38,186 nucleotides of DNA from an uncultured Candidatus Poseidoniales archaeon. Lineage in GTDB: Archaea > Thermoplasmatota > Poseidoniia > Poseidoniales > Poseidoniaceae. Positions within the stretch are counted from its first letter, which is position 1, and every line of letters starts with the position of its first letter. A program made the position numbers and the translations under genes. Below the pieces are notes generated by a model, which was not told where the DNA came from, ran no database searches, and was given only the letters and a program-made list of their open reading frames with translations. This document shows, one piece after another, positions 35,879-38,186 of the stretch. The stretch spans positions 1-38,186 of the forward strand of contig CAJJAV010000004.1 in assembly GCA_905182125.1 (NCBI GenBank), given 5' to 3'.

Positions 35879-36373
35879 ATGCGAGTGCTTGATACCGCTG
35901 CTTTGCTGCATTGGCCCGTCAATCAATTGGCCGACGGTGTGTGTGCGTTGAGTCAACAAGCTGAACTTGAACGTGTGAGTCCTCAGCGTTCCCTTCTCGT
36001 ACAATCCTTGGATTCAATACAATGGCGTGATGTTCCACCTGCTTGGCTTCAAACAGCCAGGGAGGCCGCTGCTTCCAGCGGTGATTTACCTCGACTGTCG
36101 GATGTGGATGTGGATGTTCTTGCGCTTGCCTTGGCTCTTGATGCCATGCTTGTCACCGATGATTATCGCCTTCAGAACGTCATGCAGTCTCAACAACGTC
36201 CGACAAAATCAGTTGGTACCGTTGGAGCAAAACAAGTGTGGCGGTGGGAACTCCGTTGCATTGGGTGCAGGGCGACAACACCCGTGCCATCAAATGTGGA
36301 TCGGTCAAAGAAGGGCGCTGTCGCGGAATGTGATATTTGTGGGTCGCCCATGAATGTAAAGCGGGCTCGGTGA
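35879..36373 (+). CDS. NOB1-type rRNA maturation endonuclease (PIN plus zinc ribbon)
   Basis: A 164-aa protein. The PIN domain has VLDTAALLHWP (Asp5), DVDVLALALAL and LVTDDYRLQN, the acidic metal-binding residues of the nuclease. After VWRWELRC comes a zinc ribbon C-x2-C ... C-x2-C (CIGC, CDIC) with a basic C-terminus. This matches archaeal NOB1, which trims the 3' end of 16S rRNA in pre-30S particles. The stop is 5 bases from the convergent tatA stop. Confidence 0.9.
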   Translation: MRVLDTAALLHWPVNQLADGVCALSQQAELERVSPQRSLLVQSLDSIQWRDVPPAWLQTAREAAASSGDLPRLSDVDVDVLALALALDAMLVTDDYRLQNVMQSQQRPTKSVGTVGAKQVWRWELRCIGCRATTPVPSNVDRSKKGAVAECDICGSPMNVKRAR

Positions 36374-36378
36374 AGGAT

Positions 36379-36693
36379 TCACTCTTCTGTGTCAAGGGCT
36401 TCAAGAGCAGAGACCTTGCGTTCAAGGTCAGTGATTTCCATTCCTGCAGGTTCGATGCCGACTGCTTTTGCTCTTTCGAAAAGTCGCTGTTCAGCCGTCC
36501 TACCACCAGCGCTCATGTCTTCAATGGCTGCTGCTGGGTCGACTGCACGGGTGGTGTCTGTCAATCCCTTCTGGAATTCCCCTTTGGAACGGCCGATGGC
36601 GTTGGCCATCTTTGGCAAACGTTCTGCTCCGAATAAGACGAAAAATAATCCAACAAGGACAAACATTTCCAAAGGACCCAAACCACCAATCAT
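36379..36693 (-). CDS. tatA: Sec-independent (Tat) translocase subunit TatA/TatB-like
   Basis: A 104-aa protein. One N-terminal membrane helix (LEMFVLVGLFFVLFGAERLP) with the hinge F-G-x-x-x-L-P, then the amphipathic helix KMANAIGRSKGEFQKG. A charged 55-residue tail is longer than in many TatA proteins. It forms the pore or recruits TatC for folded protein export. GAGGAAG precedes the ATG. No tatC is in the window. Confidence 0.93.
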   Translation of the reverse strand: MIGGLGPLEMFVLVGLFFVLFGAERLPKMANAIGRSKGEFQKGLTDTTRAVDPAAAIEDMSAGGRTAEQRLFERAKAVGIEPAGMEITDLERKVSALEALDTEE

Positions 36694-36766
36694 GACGCTT
36701 CCTCAAAAGGTGGGTAGAGGCCAATGCAGTTGAAGGCTTCGGCCCCCGTTTGAGCGAGGGGTCTGT

Positions 36767-37018
36767 TCAGCCACCAGAAACCGGAGGCAGAAGTGCGATT
36801 TCATCCCCGTTTGTGGGGTGTACGTCCAGCGGACAAACTTCGTTGTTAAGGGCCACAGTGAGGCCTTTAGCAATCCAATCACTGGCGCCTAAATATTCAA
36901 TGATGTCCTCAATGCTCATGTTCTCCATCAGTGGGACTTTGTGAGTTCGAGAACCCAGGCTTTCCACCAACGGGCCAAAGACAACCACACGCACACTGCC
37001 CAGCCTTTGTTCATCCAT
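36767..37018 (-). CDS. MoaD/ThiS-family ubiquitin-like sulfur carrier
   Basis: About 83 aa from ATG 37018 (the frame is open to 37072). It has the beta-grasp fold with VRVVVFGPLVESLG at the first strand, NGDEIALLPPVSGG at the end, and the diagnostic C-terminal Gly-Gly. In this family the terminal Gly is adenylated by a MoeB/UbaA-type E1 and carries sulfur for molybdopterin or tRNA thiolation; archaeal versions can also act as SAMP protein modifiers. Which role cannot be told. Confidence 0.9.
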   Translation of the reverse strand: MDEQRLGSVRVVVFGPLVESLGSRTHKVPLMENMSIEDIIEYLGASDWIAKGLTVALNNEVCPLDVHPTNGDEIALLPPVSGG

Positions 37019-37070
37019 GAAATGAGGTTTCAAGCGGTAGTTTATCAACGCACTCCGTCGTCCTTGATGC

Positions 37071-37769
37071 ATGAGCCCGGCTATGCGCGCATCAGGTGTG
37101 TGGAAACTCTACGCTTCTGGCACTTCGACAGTCGAAGCTGTGCGGGGTGTCAATGTCAGCCTTGGCGCCGGCGAAATGGTCGCCATTATGGGCCCTTCAG
37201 GTTGCGGGAAGACCACTTTACTGAACGTGCTCTCAGGCATTGATGTTCCGAGTGCTGGAGATGTCAATGTCAATGGCTTACCCTTGTTCGGAATCAGCGA
37301 TAATGAACGCACCACAATGCGCTCTAAGCACCTTGGATTCATCTTCCAGGATTTCAATCTCCTCCCCGTACTTTCAGCAGTTGAAAACGTAGAGTTGCCA
37401 TTGTTGTTGCTCGGAACATCGGCAAGTGAAGCGCGCAATCGGGCTTTGGAAGCACTCAACGACGTAGGTCTTGGTGATCGAAGCCAACACCGTCCGGCAG
37501 AACTCTCCGGTGGTCAACAACAGCGCGTGGCAATCGCACGTGCAATCGTTCACCGCCCAGCGGTTGTTTTGTGCGATGAACCGACCGGAAACCTCGATTC
37601 CCGGACCTCGACTGAAGTGCTCGCCCTTCTCAAAAGAATCAACGTTGAACATCAAACTGCTTTCCTTATCGTGACCCACGATTCAGGCATAGCGGACCTG
37701 TGCGATCGTATCCTCTACATGGAAGATGGTTTGATCGTGAAGGATTCCCTTCGAAGCGAGGAGGAATGA
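37071..37769 (+). CDS. ABC transporter ATP-binding protein, MacB/LolD type
   Basis: A 232-aa ABC ATPase. Walker A is GPSGCGKTT (41-49), Q-loop IFQDFN (Gln93), signature LSGGQ (145-149), Walker B VVLCDEPTG with Glu170, and H-loop His203. The QRVAIARAIVHRP block after the signature is typical of the LolD/MacB/FtsE group that works with FtsX-type permeases. The permease gene follows with an ATGA overlap. Confidence 0.95.
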   Translation: MSPAMRASGVWKLYASGTSTVEAVRGVNVSLGAGEMVAIMGPSGCGKTTLLNVLSGIDVPSAGDVNVNGLPLFGISDNERTTMRSKHLGFIFQDFNLLPVLSAVENVELPLLLLGTSASEARNRALEALNDVGLGDRSQHRPAELSGGQQQRVAIARAIVHRPAVVLCDEPTGNLDSRTSTEVLALLKRINVEHQTAFLIVTHDSGIADLCDRILYMEDGLIVKDSLRSEEE

Positions 37770-38186
37770 ACCTGCTCCTTGCGCTTGTCATTCTGCTTGT
37801 ATGTGTAGCACTCCTTGCTGCAATCGCAACTTGGACATTGACGCGCACCCATCACATTTCGCTGTTCACTGTTGCTTGCTTGGTCGCCGTGCCAGTGCTT
37901 GATGCCGGTGTATCCTTCATGGTCTTGGACTGGTGCTCAGTCGAGGGTGCGACACGCTGGGTGGGCGCCTTTTCCTTTGGCATCCTTTCGCTCGTTTTCG
38001 TCCAACCTCTCCTTGTGCCACAACGTCTTGTTGTTTGGCGAATTGCCCGGGAAACTGTGCTGCGGCGTAAACGTCAGGCCGCTTTGTTGATGGTCGGTTT
38101 GATAATTGCCTCAGCAATCATCACTTCTTCCTTGGTTGTTGGCGATTCATTGGATGCTACGGTACAGTACGAAGTCGAAGGTGCCT
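37766..38186 (+). CDS. ABC transporter permease, FtsX-like (partial)
   Basis: Reads in from ATG 37766 (GAGGAGG just before it) to the window edge, 140 residues with no stop. Three or four hydrophobic helices are visible, then ETVLRRKRQAALLMVGLIIA and a following ITSSLVVGDSLDATV segment. That basic stretch followed by a helix and an extracytoplasmic G-D-S-L motif is the usual start of the FtsX/MacB permease core. The remainder lies beyond the window. Confidence 0.8.
   Translation, partial: MNLLLALVILLVCVALLAAIATWTLTRTHHISLFTVACLVAVPVLDAGVSFMVLDWCSVEGATRWVGAFSFGILSLVFVQPLLVPQRLVVWRIARETVLRRKRQAALLMVGLIIASAIITSSLVVGDSLDATVQYEVEGA

Overview
The window looks like a piece of a streamlined planktonic euryarchaeal genome, most probably Marine Group II (Candidatus Poseidoniales). 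I infer this from gene content, not from a search: an archaellum operon, an archaeal NOB1-type nuclease, a HTH_10 (Bat-like) regulator, a membrane pyrophosphatase, PolX with a PHP domain, and very large secreted Asp-rich repeat proteins. Genes are tightly packed, operon neighbours overlap by ATGA/GTGA/TTGA, and convergent genes often touch or overlap at their stop codons.

Layout. Bases 1-197 (+) are the 3' end of a sugar-nucleotide epimerase. Bases 194-1984 (-) hold a small operon of Bcp peroxiredoxin, hexapeptide-repeat acyltransferase and flavin-reductase-like protein. Bases 2183-16118 (+) are one long archaellum locus. It opens with three genes outside the classical archaellum set: a 143-aa helical protein, a 1650-aa class protein with tandem NEW3/CARDB-like domains and five C-terminal membrane segments, and a 353-aa cytoplasmic partner. 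Then come two archaellins, an ArlC/D/E-position protein, and ArlF, ArlG, ArlH, ArlI and ArlJ. A small membrane protein follows (16167-16616).

Bases 16617-19817 (-) hold a repair-type operon: PolX, two small unknowns and endonuclease III. Bases 19882-24756 carry a small membrane protein (+), a NifU-like Fe-S protein (-), a K+-dependent-type membrane pyrophosphatase, a lipoprotein and an alpha/beta hydrolase (+), then a glutaredoxin (-). An unknown 148-aa gene (24757-25203, -) lies upstream of the glutaredoxin. Bases 25308-30434 (+) encode a giant surface protein with 38 thrombospondin-type-3-like units, followed by an FMN reductase, a pirin and a LysE-family exporter. A HTH_10 regulator (-) and an MscS channel (+) are divergent at 32485-34653.

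Bases 34654-35189 have no protein gene. They hold an orphan tRNA 3' end, a strong hairpin and tRNA-Glu(UUC). The window ends with a DedA/VTT protein, NOB1, a MoaD/ThiS-like protein and TatA, and the start of a MacB/LolD-type ABC transporter.

The best candidate for something undescribed is the archaellum locus. A giant extracellular multi-domain membrane protein and a cytoplasmic partner carrying the same domain type are transcribed just ahead of two archaellins. Both archaellins lack the usual basic residue at the prepilin-peptidase site, and both, like ArlF, carry exactly two cysteines.
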